A stretch of 64,000 bases of DNA from Pithys albifrons albifrons (GCF_047495875.1 NC_092462.1:32336023-32400022), one strand, 5' to 3'; counted from the stretch's first letter, positions 12,281-26,619 are shown. A program made the numbers and translations. Notes: generated by a model not told the origin, from the letters alone.

Positions 12281-15200
12281 TAGATTATTCCTATCCCACA
12301 GTCTTGGGAGAAACAGATAAAGAACTGTTATTTTCTTTTCCTGACACTAAATGGCTAATGTGAAGTTAACTCAAAATGACTGTTTTGCTCTGGGGGAAGA
12401 ATAGCTGCACATTTGATAGAATACCAGAGGGGTTGAATATGCCTTGCACATACAGTTGGAATCTTGCAAGATGTGTCAGAGTGTGTGACTGCTGTGCTGG
12501 TAAATGTTTTCTCTCCTGGTGGAACCAAGGCTGAAACCACTCATTGGAGTGCCCTTGACTCACCTCACTTGCAACATTATCTCTTCACGCACTTGCAATA
12601 TGTGCCTACAGTCAGATGTTTGCACAAATATAATTTTTGGTAAAGACACAATGTGCGTATACCTTCCTAGCACCATACATAATTACAACATGTCTGCACC
12701 ACTTCCTAATATCAATGCACTCTTAGTCTGTTAAGGAGAGCAAGAATCTACAGACAGATATATTATGGGAAAGATAAAATTTTAACTTTTTTTTCGCTGG
12801 TAACAAAATGTTCTTATGACACACTGACTTTAATAGCTTTTGAAGACTTAATGCTCACTGAGGCAGTGAAAACAAGGTGAGTCTTATGGAAGTGCTGGGG
12901 AGATTTTAGTAGAGAAATTGTTATTATTAACTGTGAGTTCTTCTCAGAAAAAAAATCCCCACAAACAGGCTTGGTGGGAGCCAAAGCCTCTCTCCCCATG
13001 GGTGCAAATAGCTTCATTTACCAAGACAGGGGGGAAAGGGCTCCATTTATATTCCAGGGTCCCATCTTTTTCCCCTTTCCCCATTTCACTTTGTTTGCAT
13101 ACTTCCTTTTTTCTCCTTTTTTCCTTTTTAGGTTCTCCCCTATACATTCTCCCTTCCTCCCTCCCTTGTACTTGCTTTTTTGTTGCTTTGGAGTTTTCTC
13201 CCTTTTTTCTTTCTTATCTAAATCATATACCAGGCAGGGTTCAAGTTCATTCAGGAGATGAAAAAACCTGACCTCACATCTGAAAATCACTGCTGGGATA
13301 TATGAAGATTGCAACGCTGTCCCAAAGCAAAGTCAAACAGCTTAGCTTTGTGTGTCTTTCCCCTGGAACAGAGGAAGGAAGCAATGCTTTCAGAGCTAGG
13401 AATAATCTCTTGCTAAACCTCAGTGGCTGGCAGTACTGCCTCCCAGCAGATCTGCGTGGAAGGAGTTGGAGTGGCTTGGGATGGCTGGATCTCCTTCAAT
13501 GCAATTGCCATGTGGTCAGAGCAGGCCAAGGTGTGGTCCAGGTTCAGGTGTTTTGTCAATTAAAGTGCAAATGCAACTCCTATTTGGACTGAATCATTAG
13601 TAAACAACAGTGGCTAGTTTTAAGGAAAAAAATACATTTTTAAAATTAAGATCTTTTATGTGATTCATTTTCTGATTAACAAAAAAAAGTTTTGGTTACA
13701 TTTCTTTGCACTTCAATATTTGCATTTATTTATTTTCTACTTTAATTAGAAAACTGTTGCTTTTACTTGTGTTATAAATAGCTGACTGGCAACACAGTTG
13801 TTTGGAAAGACAAGAAAAAGACTGATAAATCTTTTCAACTACACTGACAAAGATACTCTTTAACTAGAGCACAAAATCCTGGTTCACATAAAATAAAAGG
13901 GAATCTTTTCATTAACTGTTGCTGGGCAAGGGTTGCCCATGCTTTTGAACAAGTTATCAGGTATCTTTTTTTTGTTGGGGGGAGGGTTTCTTTGGAACAT
14001 TCACTGGAGCATTTCGGAGACAATGATACCATGTTGCACAGAGAAATATCAGTTATATATAGCTTTTTCATTCTTAGTAAATCACAATGAGCATCTCAAG
14101 ATTTCAATGTTTTGCTGTGATCTGTATCTCTGCAAAGTTCCAAGCCAAGTAACTTACTAAAGGGAATAGTTCTGTTAATTTTTATATACTCAAAAACCAG
14201 CAGAGTTAGGCTTTGTTAAATGGCCTTAAAACCTTTTTATGCAAAAGGCCCAATACTTGAAGTTGATTTAAGAAGACTATAAAAAAAAGCAAGTCACTTC
14301 ACTTTTGGAGTGACAAATATAGCTACCAATGTAATTCAAAGAATTAGTATTAATCATATTATTAGTATTTGTGGAAGTTAGCCAAAGATTTAGAGACAGG
14401 AAAGGAGATATTGCTGGAACTGTGAACTGGTTCAATTCTTTTTGACTATCATTAAAAGAGAGCGAAAAGAGAGCAAAAAGAGGAATGCAAAATTCTAGAA
14501 AGGGAAAGGGGACACCATATTTGTTTCATCAAATTGTATACACCTAAAAGATGAGGTGCTAAGGACCATATAATATGGGCTTGTCAAAACACACCAAGTC
14601 AACCATTCGTAGACAGCACAACTAGCCTACACTGTAAGTGAATAAAGTAGGAGTGAAATAAGTTGACTTTAGTAACACTGGGCTGTGTTATCTACCTCAG
14701 CATAAGCAAACAAGGAAATGTGGTCTAGTTTGAACCCTATTAGTGCTAATTGAACCTCCTTATTATCAGCTCTTAACTTAAAATAACACCACAGTTGATT
14801 CCCTCTCCCCTAGGCAGAATTCCTGATGCCCAGTGCTCTTCAGTCACCATTCAGCTAGGAAGGTCTCTAGCTTGTGCCTGCCAGCCTAAACATCTAACTG
14901 AAGTGGTGTTACTCATCTCTTTTATGCCAGTTGTCTAAAACTGTTTTGTCTAGAGGTCCTTAATTCCAAATGAGGCTTCACTGATGAGCCCACCCAGGCA
15001 GTTTGGAACTGCGTTCCCCCACTCTGGCAGTGGGTGAGAGTGCCCTGATATCTCCCATATGCTTTGCGTTAGTGTCCAGGCCCTCATGCAAGACTCAGAG
15101 AGTGGGATTGGATAGGCTGACAGTAGTCATTAAGATTAGATTAGAGTGGGTGCTGAGAGGCTGGACTGGGAAACACCATAATAGGAATTGAGTGAGGTAT

Positions 15201-18200
15201 ATAGTAAGACCATAGTGACTGAAGCAGAGAGTAAAGCAAGGGCAGCTTGTGCAATAGACAAGGTCCAAGCAATCTAAGATCAGACAGACTTGGGTCAAGC
15301 TAGGGAAGTGCACGTGAGATCTGTAAGTGTAAAGGCTGGAAAAAAACTGCTGTGTTTGTGTCAGACCATACTGCAGCATGGCACTGCAGCATGGCAAAAC
15401 ATTTGAGACAAGGCTGAATGTCAGCAAAATGTCTCCTGTGATATGTCTTTCCTGACTTTCATAGCTAGGAGTGTAACTGCAACACTGACAGTATTTATTC
15501 CTCATGTGATTTTGAGACCAGTTGCCTCCTATGTGTTTTATTTCTGCTATAACTTTTCCATCAGAAAATATCACCCTCAGCATCTAGGCCATTAAATGTC
15601 CAGTAAATAATGTCAGTAATTCAGAGCCTCCACTGACTGTAAGGAGCTGGACCAGATGAACCACTAGAAAAGAGGCTTCCCTGGATATTAGAGTAAGTTG
15701 ATGGGACTTTAAAAGCTGTTAAACCAAACAGAGATACAATTCTGCTATTATTGCTGCACCAGAAATATATAATGACTACTAACGTCACCATTTAGTTTGC
15801 TTACATCTTCGCTGCTTCATATGCCGGTATATGATACCATGACTTAGTCTCAGCTTCTAGTTCACATGCCAGTCACAAAGAGATTTACCAGGTCCTTTGC
15901 AAGTGTAGTCTCAGCAGTCTCTATGGCCATTTGCTAGTCAGCTGCACTTCTGGCAGCAAGGAACTCTAATGAGGTGGAAAACAACTTCTGGACGCTTCTC
16001 TCTGAGAGGTGCTCTTCAGAATTGCATTCTCCTAGTCATTGGACTGGAAACCAGAATAGTCACTGTCTAGTCTGTCTTCACTGGAAGCCTGTATGTTTGG
16101 ACCAAGACACTGGCATCTTACTTCCAAACTGTTATTGAGTAGAACCAGAGGGGAAGTGGGGAAGGATCAGGATAAGAACTGAAAATCTCTTCTACTTGTG
16201 AATCTGAGTAGTTTCACTTATGAAGCAAGAAGAATGGAGAAAATATAGAAAAATTGGGGCAAATACTTACACATATGTACTGCATGTGAGTCAAAACAAA
16301 ACAATGACATAAAGAGCCTGGGATTTCTGGCTCTTATTTACCCAGTTTCTCTGCCCTGTGGGAATTTGGTTTTTGGAGAAGACTCATCATGCTAGACTGG
16401 ACACCTGTAAAGCCAGTCTCAGACTATTTCTCTGCAGTCTGACAGTTCCTCTGTGCACTTAAGCTACCCTATATTCTTCTTTTTCTAACCCTGGAGCGGT
16501 AGAGCAGCAGTGCCCCTGATATGTGCCTTGTCCTAATACACTAAGGTCTATATACTTTCATGGTGATATAAAGAAAACTCCTGAGTTGAAAACAGTTGGA
16601 GTTTGGAAAGGTATTTGGGTAAAGTATAACATCTGCTGGTTCTGTTCATCTCTTCCCAAGGCACCTGTCTGTGGCCACTGATGCGAACAGAATGTGCTGA
16701 CGAGTCCAGTGGTCTGAAGTAGCACAGTTTCTTTTATGAAGTAATTTGGTAACCTTCATGAAATATTTAATGACTGCATGGTCTTCATATTAACGCTACT
16801 GAATTCATACTGTATACAGAATAAGTGCAGGGTACTTAACACAAGGTATCTGTTTGGGCAGGCAAACCCCAGTCCTAGATTTTTTGGGTGTTCAAAATTA
16901 AATATTTCCATTCAGTTTGGCATTTAGAGACACTGTAGGATCTATGATTTTAACTACTACATTTAAGATTGTCACTAACATAAAAAATACAGGTCTTTAA
17001 TCAAACAAAACATTTCAAAACACACTTAATTATGTGAATAATTCTACTACAGGCAATGGCTCTGCTGACTGGCCTGAGCTGATACAATAGTTAACCTGTG
17101 TAAAAGCAAAACTGTAACAATAATCAGATGTAATCTGAAAATGAGAATGTATTTTTTCCAGCATAAAAATAGTTCTCTCTAGCAACACTTACGTCAGATC
17201 CATGAGCATGTATGAGTCTCTCGTAGTTCAAGACAGGAAGGGTAATGTCTTAGAGGACAGAAAATTATGCTGAGGGTACATAAAAAGGTCAGTATGTTCT
17301 TTAATATCAAATGATCACAAACCCTAAAACCTCTGCATCTCTGTTTACAGTTAGATGTTAAAAAATAAATAAATAAAATTAACAGCATAAGAGTTTTCAC
17401 TATATTTTCTTTAGCTTTCAGTGCTAGATTTGTTTTTAATGTTGATGTAAGGTATGCAATTTACCGTGTACATTTCAGGCATAATGTGTAAAATATTTGT
17501 TTCCATAACAAGCTGTCATTGTAGGATGAATGGAATTTTTACAGGGACTTCTGGGTAGCGTATTTTTGGAAGTTTCTATTTTGAAAATTATTACTTGCTA
17601 TTATAATTTCTGAGAAACCATGTAGGGCAATAACTAGGCACCAAGTATATAATTACAATTACTCCAAAGTGTGTTTCTCCAACTAGGAGGACCTAGCCTT
17701 TTTTACATGCTTAATTGTATTCAAGCCTCTGTGAAGTATGCTCAGTCAAGAGGGTTCATGTAACAGTTATTGCTCCAACCCCTAATTTTGTTCAACATTT
17801 CCATTCTTGAAAAATATCCTCTACAATAATGTGTCACATACCTGCATTGGTGCATTGGGCACCTGTTCTTCTTGCTGAGTTCATTCATTCTCCAGGACTT
17901 CCACTGTTGTATAGATAATGGCTCTTCTACACTTTACAGTCCTCATTTCACTCCTTATCCAAAAAATCAGGAGTCAGGCATGACTAGTTTTCAGGTTTTC
18001 TGAAAGTAAAAGCAGAACTTCAATTTCAGGGCAAATTTAGAGATGCCTTTTGGGATCTCCTAAGACAGACCCTTTAACATGCATAGATCCTTCACACTGG
18101 AGTGAAAACCCAGACATTCTCTCATTTATTATGATGGTATCCATTTTCTGAATTGCTAAATCTGGATGAGGAAACAGATGCTAAAGTTCAGACCTATATA

Positions 18201-19998
18201 TATCAGCACAAATACAGACAATATCAATATTTTAGACTAAGAACCAAACTAAGCCCTTAGACTGAGATTCAGCTGAAACAGCTGTCTGAAAGGCAGAAAG
18301 AATGTCTTGTCTTCAGGTAGCAGGTACACAATGAAATTTGGGGCTCATGTCCCATTTGGAATTGGGGCCTGGGGTAGGCACAATTCATTATAATACCATG
18401 ACAGCGTGCTAAAAGTGTTCCAAAGACTGCAACTGAGCATCTTGTGGGTTGTAAGAAATTTGCCCTGCAGGTCTTGGGCACCATATGTCTAGCAGGTAGC
18501 TGACAGCTGTTCAGAGTGAGTGCAAATCAAGAAAAATTTAAATAAAGAGCGACTACTACAGTAAAGCACATCAGCAGTGTGATTTAGGCAGAATACATGT
18601 GCTACGGTGGGCAAAGAGGAAATTTGAATGGAATATTGCAGGCTGTCCTCACTTTTGTCCTCTGGAACATTCAGATATCTTTCCAAAATAGTCATCCAGG
18701 AGGAATACTTGAATCATACTTAAAACTGCCGTGAGATGGAATTGCCTTGACTTGCCCAACAAGGCATCTGTCTCTTCTTTTTATTATGTAAGTAGAGGAA
18801 ACAGACAGGTACTTAATCCTGTATAGCACTTTACATGCAATAAGTACCTTTAGAAAGTGTTTATGTTGCAGAAAGTAAAGAATGTGTTGTTGAATGACAT
18901 CTCAATAATAACTGTCTTCCTGTCTCTTTTCAAGGTAAAGCTATATTCTTTATCAATTTGAATAGATATAGCTGTGGCACAGTTATTCGTGAGGTATGCA
19001 GTTCATGCCTGTAGCATGTTGATAACAATTACAATCATGCCTTAACTCTTCACAAGTCATTTACATCTACCATTTATGCATGAACAAATACTGCCTTTAA
19101 GAACCTGGAAGCTGACAGGCTAATCCTTTTCCCCACTGACTTGTATCTCAATTCCTCAATGACAGTATAATGCACAAAAAAAATTACACTGGCACTAAAT
19201 GTGTTCAGTCAATTAATTACACAGTTTTATTGAAACATAGAGTTTAAATGTGAATGCATCCAAATAGGCATCTTTTGATTTAATTATAATTCCCCACCCC
19301 CCAAAATGGTTGCAACAATCTTTCTGAACTTTCAAAAAATGTTATCTTTTAGGAAGAAAATGAGCCTCAGTTTTCAAAGATGTTTAGTTGGGGTTTTAAC
19401 ACTATTATAGGTATATGACTCTGTTCAAAGCTTTTTTCTTTTTAAGATACTATGCTGATTGTGAGCATTATAAAGTGTAAAAAGAGTTTAAAGCTACTTC
19501 AATGTTATTAGTAAAATGCTGCAACACAAATAGGGGTGTTTCAGATTAGAGAACACTTTTTCTGACAATATATTTCTCAGTCTGACTAACCTGCCTTTAG
19601 GAACATGCTGAACTTCACATAGCAAAAATATTAATACTAGGTCTGAGCTTATTTACATAACAACAGAAACTATAAATTTAATAACTTTGGAGACTTTTTC
19701 AGATTGAAACCTCTATAAGTATTTTTCACCTACTGTTATCTGAAATGCAAATTTTACTGGCTTTGGTGAGCTGAGGTTAAATTTTAATCTTTGGCAATGG
19801 CATTAGAGAAATATTCTATTCACATACATCTGCCTCTTTGGTCTTTCCATTTAACATATGGATATCTCTATTACATATATCTCTGCTTTCCATATTGATC
19901 AGTTCTTTCAAGAATTGCAGGTCATCTACTCTGTTGTGTTATTTTGGGGTTTTTTCTCTGCTTTGGGGTTATTGCTAGAGTACTTTTGGTTTTGGTGG
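12281..19998. other. Intergenic, no gene seen
   Basis: Mostly AT-rich single-copy-looking DNA. A pyrimidine-rich tract at about 13060-13220 produces lysine/arginine-rich minus-strand and phenylalanine/serine-rich plus-strand frames that are low-complexity artefacts. A 162-codon minus-strand frame at 15095-15583 shows no domain and no splice context. No RNA gene or repeat family was recognised. Confidence 0.45.
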
Positions 19999-20862
19999 AG
20001 TCACTGACAACAGTATCAGCAAAAAAAAAGGTTTAATGTAAAAGTGAAAATGCAACAAAGTTCGTGGGTAAGGTTTACTCTACTACTTACTAGATGGTTA
20101 AAGCTCACTAAAAAAAAGCATGCAAAAAATGCAAAATCAATTAATCAATCCAAAGCAAAGTAAACCCAAAACCATCTGTGGAGGATGAGAGGGCTAGGTC
20201 AGGGAAGAAAAGGATTAGGAAAGTGTAAGGAAAAAGGGGAATATGGAAGATTCTCCTATTGGGTCACAAGTTTCAGACTAGACCCTCTTGCTAAACTGAG
20301 GCTGCCAGACTTGGTCAACAGTTTATGCCTAAATATCGAATAGTACTTCACCTTAACAGCACTTAATTGACAGCTTAGAAAAGGATTCATATAGAATTTA
20401 CTCTAGCATAACAGTAACTCATTTACAGGTCTAACTGACTTACAAATCTAAGGGACTTAAGAATCTAGGAGAATAACATTCCTAGAATATTTGCTATAGC
20501 ATTTTCACACTTGCATGCACACAGACCTAAAGAAGTATGTACAAGGTGAAAAATTCCCCCTGGATTAAGTGAAGGACTCACTTTGGATGCCTTTGCATCT
20601 TCTCACACCAGGTGAAGGGTGGAGCCTTGAGGAGTCAGGGGATCAGCCCAGGTCTGCTGTCATTGTTCAGTGATCCTCCAAGTATAGTAAACTTGAGAGT
20701 TCACTGGTTCTGAGGGGTGTTCCACTCAGAGGGAAATTACTGGTCGCAGTCCGCTGCCATCCAGGAGAGCTCAAAGGGTGTCACTTTGGACCATTGTTTC
20801 CAGGGAGAGTCAGCCTTAGTCGTAATAATTTTCCATCCTGGCTGTAATTCAGGTCAGTAACA
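19999..20862 (-). mobile_element. Probable solo LTR of an endogenous retrovirus
   Basis: The left edge contains GTCACTGAC and the right edge ends GTCAGTAACA. These are near-perfect inverted termini and, read on the minus strand, give a TGTTACTGAC start typical of an LTR. Between them lies a segment I associate with avian LTRs (GGTTTAATGTAAAAG, GTGGGTAAGGTTTACTC, GATGGTTAAAGCTCAC, CTCCTATTGGGTCACA). The left TG is apparently mutated and no target duplication was found. There is no internal viral coding sequence. The family and exact ends are inference. Confidence 0.5.
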
Positions 20863-23199
20863 TTTTTTAAATAAATTATAATGAAAATACTATTCCATTT
20901 CGTTGGTTATTCAGCGAATAGAGACAAGTTTTTAATGTTGTTCATTAAAAAACAGGAGCATGTTAGATAGCACTAGTTCCTGGGAACAGACAGTGTTTCT
21001 GATAAGCTCCAGAGAGACTTAGCCCAGGTACAGTTTGGCAGGGCCAAGGCCGAACAAGCATTTCTTAGAATAATAGTGTGACTGGGGCTGGGGAGAGTGG
21101 TGTATGCACCACCACATGGGGGAAAAGTCTTGAGGCCATACACACAGGTTGACAGTGGATTGTACATGGAGATTTGTCTGCAAAGGCATAGTGATGACAT
21201 AATAAATGCAAGTAATAAAATGCATAAGCATACAAGGAACATATGTTTTGAGCATCTTGCAGGATCCCAATTTTCTATAAATCTATGGCGTCAATAAGAC
21301 ATGTGGATGCTTCCTGTGACATACAGACATTATTGATATGATTATATCTATTATGATCAATACATGCTTTTGCTGTTTTGTCAAGCTATTTATCTATCAG
21401 ATACACAAAGCCTAATAAATATATACTTAGCAGCAATAACATGTTTGAAGTGCCACACATTTCTAAGAATTTTTTCATTTAATTTTAATAAATGAGATAC
21501 ACTAGCATGTGTGCAGCTGTCTCAAAAGTCCTCATTTTAGAGCCTCTACCAAGGCATGATAGTCTGAATTTTCCAGTCAGATTTGCCAGGTCGACCCTGT
21601 AAGGATTATCTGTCATAATCAGTATCTATAAAGGAGAGGGAGATGAGGGAACTGGAACATTAAGGAGGACAGACTATAATTTTCTTCATCTGATGGTTCA
21701 TCTGCTTGTTATTTTTTTCACTGCTGCATTTGTTACTTCAAATTTCTGTATTTCAAAATGAAAGGAAAAACACTAGTGTTAACAGAAGAAATGAAATCAG
21801 GTTGCTTCCACAGTTCTGGTCATTTGTGCCAGAAGGGAGAAACCTTTCATACAAAATATCTATTTTGTCTCTATTTTCTACAACGACCTGAGGATATATA
21901 CCTCTTTACAATAGCAGAGAAGGAATGAAGAAGAAAGACCCTTCAGCATCCTTTAGAAATCAGTTTTTCTTAGGTGCTTCTGTAAACCTCTACACCCTCT
22001 GGATGCTGACCATGGCTATCAAAATGTGACAGCTGATTGAAATAAAAAACATTTATAATTACAAAGGTTTCAAAACATGAAATCCTTTCTAAAATTGTGT
22101 TTTCTCATTTTGTGAATTAAATCAACTTAATTTATAAGAAAAACAAGTTTAGTGAGCATTGGAACTAATGAAATATGATTTTCATTTGATGAGGGTCTAC
22201 TGGCTACATGGCTTTTTAACTGAATTAACCTGAAAGCCTCATCGCACATTCTTTGGTGAACAGAAATTTAAAAATAAGTATTTGCTTTTCTGAATAAAGC
22301 TTGGTAAAGCCTTTAATAAAATTTTGTCAGTTATTTGACATTAGAGGTTCTGTTTTTAGTCATAATTCCTCCATTAGTAAAGCAGATGCTTTATGAATTA
22401 AATATGTTTGTGTCTAAAGAATTTGCAATCACTTTCTCCCAGGTGGTTCTTCTGATGTCTAGTAACCACTCAGGCCAGTCTGCTTTCTTTGTCACTTTTC
22501 TTCCTTCTGCAGGAACATTAGTTCAAACTGTCTTCCTAGACAAGTGTTTTTACAGAACACACAGGAATAATATCTCTGGCTTCTCTGCCTTTTCGTATAT
22601 GAACATTTTTACATTTTTATTTTTATATTTTACTTTAAATGTGGCAGCAATCACTTAAAAAAACATCAAAAGTTTGCAACAAGCTGTTTGAAATATGCAC
22701 ACATATGGAGTGTCACTACGCAAATCTCATTACTTTAATAAAATAAAATAAAAAGAGCAATAAACCCAAAGGAATTCTATCTTATACAGCTGCAAATTAT
22801 CTTTTGTGTGATTGGACAGCAGAGCTGGGCCTTCAGATATCCACGTTCTACTACTGCAAACTAAAGAAAGAATTAATGTCCCTGGGCTGATCACTAGGAA
22901 AGGTCTTGTTATATTTTGCATTTGATTTATACAATAGTTTTCTAGGGATCAGGATATTGCCTAAGATCAGCACTTCATGGGAATTATTGCTGGATTACAG
23001 AAATTAACATGGTTAGATATTTCTAACAGTGGACACAGCAGCAATTGCAAGCAGAGGAAAGACAGCTAAGTCTACCTCTGCACTCTGAAGTACAATGAAT
23101 ATTGAGACAGACATGGGTCTGCCCTTACACATTCATTTACTAGTAAAACTTCTATCTTAATTACTTCTCTGCAATGGGATCTCTGAAATAGAAACCACA
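20863..23199. other. Intergenic, no gene seen
   Basis: AT-rich DNA with only short frames; the longest, 107 codons on + at 22335-22658, is hydrophobic and has no recognisable family. No repeat family was recognised. Confidence 0.45.
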
Positions 23200-26103
23200 A
23201 CCAAAACCAATCAGCAGAAGCTGGATCATTACTCATAATCAACTGGCTTGACGGTATGAGGCTTTCATATGAGGCTTTTCTCTCTGGCTCTTCCCATTTG
23301 GACATGTCCAGGTTGGTTGGCACTGCAATAGGACATCTGAATGGTGTGTGGGCTGTCCTCCAGACTCCTGCATGCATGTCAGCTCTGGCTTCCTCTGCCA
23401 AGTGTGGAGTGAGGGAGTGGAGTGATTCTTCTGTCCCTGTTGGCCTGCCAAGAAAGTGCTGCCAGGTAGGAAAGCAGTAGTCTGTGACCTTGGAAAGATT
23501 TTATAGGGTGGGAGGTGGAAGCAGAGACCTTTTCCCACAGAACCTTCACTGCATTGTCCTGTTGAATTACCAAAAATATTCATCTATCCTTAGGTGTTTA
23601 TTACCACAGCTGCATCAGGAAGCACTTGCCAATGCCTGCCCCTGGCCTCGAGATGGACCCCACTGCCCAAAGCAAGCCTTCTCCCTCCCTCTCTACTGAC
23701 ACCCCTTGTCCTTCCGGCTTGGATTTGCCCCCGCACTGGTTTTCCGGAGTCCATAGCAGGTGCTCTAAGATGAGAGTGTTGGGAGGACATTAACTTTAGA
23801 ACTGATGCAAGAGTGAAAGAGCTGGGTCATGAGGGGTGATATTAGGCAGGTTTGGGTAGAGGTCTGCTTAAAAGGCAAGTAAGAAAAATCAGCAAGGCAG
23901 GGGAGAGCAACTGAAAGGTGAAAATAAATGTTTGTGGAGATAAGTGGAAGCAACTCTGTTTCCCCGGAAGTGAATTTTGGGGAGTAAAAGGAATTATAAG
24001 GAAATGCAGGCAGCAATTAAGAAAAAACCCATATGCATGAAGGCAGTGGAACCTGGAAGGGAAAAGCAGAGGGATGAGCACCCTGTGGGTCAAGCTTTCC
24101 AAGTTGCTGAAAACCATTCTGTGGGCTGGGAGGGGAGAGCATTGTCCTTAACAATGCCCTTAGGTGGGGTGGAGGCTCCAGGACCTGCTTCATATTGTCA
24201 TCATGTCTGTCTGTCAAAGGAGGGGGCTCATGGCAGGGCAGGGGCAGCCAAGACAGGGTAGTTGGTAGAGGCAGATCAGGCTCAAAACAAGTCAGGATAG
24301 GAGCCGGTGCACCTGCTGAGTCAAGTGGAGGGTCTCCAGACAAAATATCTGACTTTGATTCTTGTCAAAAGTGGAAAACACTTGACTGAAACTCTTTTGC
24401 TCAAGGAGTATAGAAAATAACTACCCCATCTCCTGTTTCTTCTTTAAATTTATTTTGTCCGTGCATTCACCTGCCAGCTAACAAGTCTATGGAAGGTTGG
24501 CTGTGACCTGATCTTTATTCCCTCTTCTTCATGAGAGTGCCTAGCTCAGGATGAACAGCCTGTGGAACTTGATCAGGTTGAGTTGAAATAGCAACTGTTC
24601 TAGTTTTGGCTGCAATAAATACTTTTAAAAAATATATGGCTTCTTGGTATTAGAAAACAACCAAGTGTGCAGCCCAGCATGTGCTGTGATTGACTGTTGG
24701 AGGAGTAACTCCTTTGCTGAAGCTCACATGGAATGTTGTGGATTGAGGGGTTTTTTATGGCTTTGCAGTACTCATCACCTCAGAAAAGATCCCAGAATCT
24801 TCCCTGTCAGCTGGGCAGGGAACTGCATCTTCTGGGACATGCCAGCTTCCCCTGCAGATCCCAGTACATGGGGGCAAGCCCCAGACAGGCCTAGCATAGC
24901 TGGAGGAAAAAGTTGATGCTTCCTGATGAAAAATATTTCTGAATTTAAGCTTCAACCTTCTCCATTGCTGTCTGCTTTCCTGATGCCGTGGTCCCCTCTC
25001 CAGGTGTGTGGGTGAGGAATGGACATGAAACTGGGTGCCGGTGTGAGGGCTTGTCGCGTTTTGGTACTCTGTGTGTGTTCTGTCCCTGGGCAGAGCTGGC
25101 CCAGGCATGTTGCTTGACTGCAAGCTGCCTGGTTGAGCAGATGGAGGCTGTGAAGGGTGAAACACTGGGAACAGCCATCCCAGCTGAAAGTGGAACCAGG
25201 AAGGAGCTATCATTCTCCTTTTGTGCCTGGTGTTGTGGCAGGCACAGGGAAGCTGACAAAGCAATGCTTCTGTCCTCTAGGTAGTCCCCAAATTGCAGGT
25301 AAATTATGAACTGGAGGTGGTGTCCAGCCCCAACACAGTGGAACAGGACAGCAAAACTGAGATGAAGGGGAGGGTGTGAGTCACTGGGTGCTGTGGGCTG
25401 GCAGAGGCTGGGGAGCTGGCTGGAATCCAGGGGGGTGCTGCCCACAGTGGTCCCTGTCTTACTCCAGCACCCAGTGTTAGGACATGCATTGTTTCAAAGA
25501 AGATGCAATAGAAAAATGCTTTTGCAAAGCTCTTACCAGGTCCAAGAAACTGTCTTTGAACAAAGTCAAAGAGGGGAAAGTTACTGGCAAGTGTGGCATA
25601 GAGCCTTAACTGTCCCTTAGGGAAATTTTTTTTTAAGAGGAACCACTTCCAAAGGACAGAATGACCTGTGGCACTTGCTGAGACTTTCATGCTCCTGCTA
25701 TTTTATTTGGTGGGTTTGTACCTAGAAAATGGAGACCTTGCCTATGAGTTCAGCTGTATTGGGACTTATGGACACACTAGTGTGGACACAGTGACCTCCC
25801 AGGCTGTGGGTGCGCTCCCTATCATAGCGCAGCACCTACAGCAGCCTTTTAGGAATCCACCACAAAATCTAATCCTCCCATACTCGGCAGCCGAAAAAAA
25901 AAATAGGCAGAGTACCTGTTCTGGTCTTCCTGGTACTTGCTGTCCTTGTCCCCAGACAGCTGGGGTTCATTCTCCCTGCTCAGCTTGACATCTGTGGGCA
26001 GGAAGTTCATTTGAAACAACTCAAAACCAGCTGCTTCTACACATTGCACTGTGACAGCTTGGGAGTGTGGGGGGAAAGAATGAGGGGGGAAGAAAGACCA
26101 CTT
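23200..26103. other. GC-richer block without an identified gene
   Basis: Base composition rises here compared with the preceding 20 kb. Many overlapping frames appear on both strands (for example 166-169 codons on the minus strand between 24755 and 25445), as expected from GC-rich sequence. None has a domain I recognise or flanking splice sites. Given the retroelement ORF that follows at 26.1 kb, part of this block may be old retroelement sequence, but I cannot show that. Confidence 0.35.
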
Positions 26104-26619
26104 CTAGAGTTTGGGGCTGATATGACCCATGGCCAGGTCAGGCAGGAGCACTAGGGGGAAGAAACAATGCACGATCAAGTAGTCAGACCCACTTGTACAG
26201 GAGCACAACAAGGAGGGGACCAAGGAGAGAAGAAGCCATGGCTGTTCCCCTAGGCTATAGTCATTAAAGAATGTCCCATTGTAAAAACCAAAAGCCTCAC
26301 AACAGCACAAGCCATGAAGCCAGATGTTGTTTTCCATTAGATATCTATTTCTGGCTGTTACCTTTCCTCTAATTGACAAAATGGAAGAAAAGATAACTTG
26401 GACATCAACATTTTCCACTTGCAATCCCAGGGCATTATAGTCTTTGCTTATGCTCAGATTCTGGTTTGCAGTGTCATTAGTGCCCCATGAAAGAGTAACA
26501 GTGGAGAACAGTCTGTGGTCTGGAGAATTTGTGCAAGCCTGTCTTGACAAGCCTGCACTGGGGAGGGTGATGGGGGCTTTTGGGACAGGGTGTTGGTGAA
26601 GGTATGCCACAGGGTCCAT
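26104..26619 (-). pseudogene. Retroelement ORF remnant with SGNH/GDSL-esterase-like segment
   Basis: A 171-codon minus-strand frame contains WGTNDT (GTND at residues 46-49), the block III G-x-N-D motif of SGNH hydrolases. It is followed by VQVIFSSIL (residues 73-81) and then NNIWLHGLCCCEAFGF (residues 97-112). This spacing matches the esterase domain carried by ORF1 of CR1-like LINEs and by related avian retroelement ORFs. The block I GDS and the catalytic Asp-x-x-His of block V cannot be seen, and the frame runs into unrelated sequence, so the enzyme is dead. Orientation and position differ from the CR1 3' fragment at 27.8 kb, so it is probably a separate insertion. The family assignment rests on motif order only. 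Confidence 0.55.

Noticed and set aside
13018..13314. Lysine-rich minus-strand frame of 98 codons
   Set aside because: Produced by a low-complexity pyrimidine tract (about 13060-13220); no domain, no splice sites.
15095..15583. 162-codon minus-strand frame
   Set aside because: Cys/Leu/Ser-rich without any recognisable motif, signal or exon boundary; most likely chance.
24755..25690. Overlapping minus-strand frames of 128-169 codons
   Set aside because: They overlap in different frames, have biased composition (Ser/Pro/His) and lack domains; typical of GC-richer non-coding DNA.
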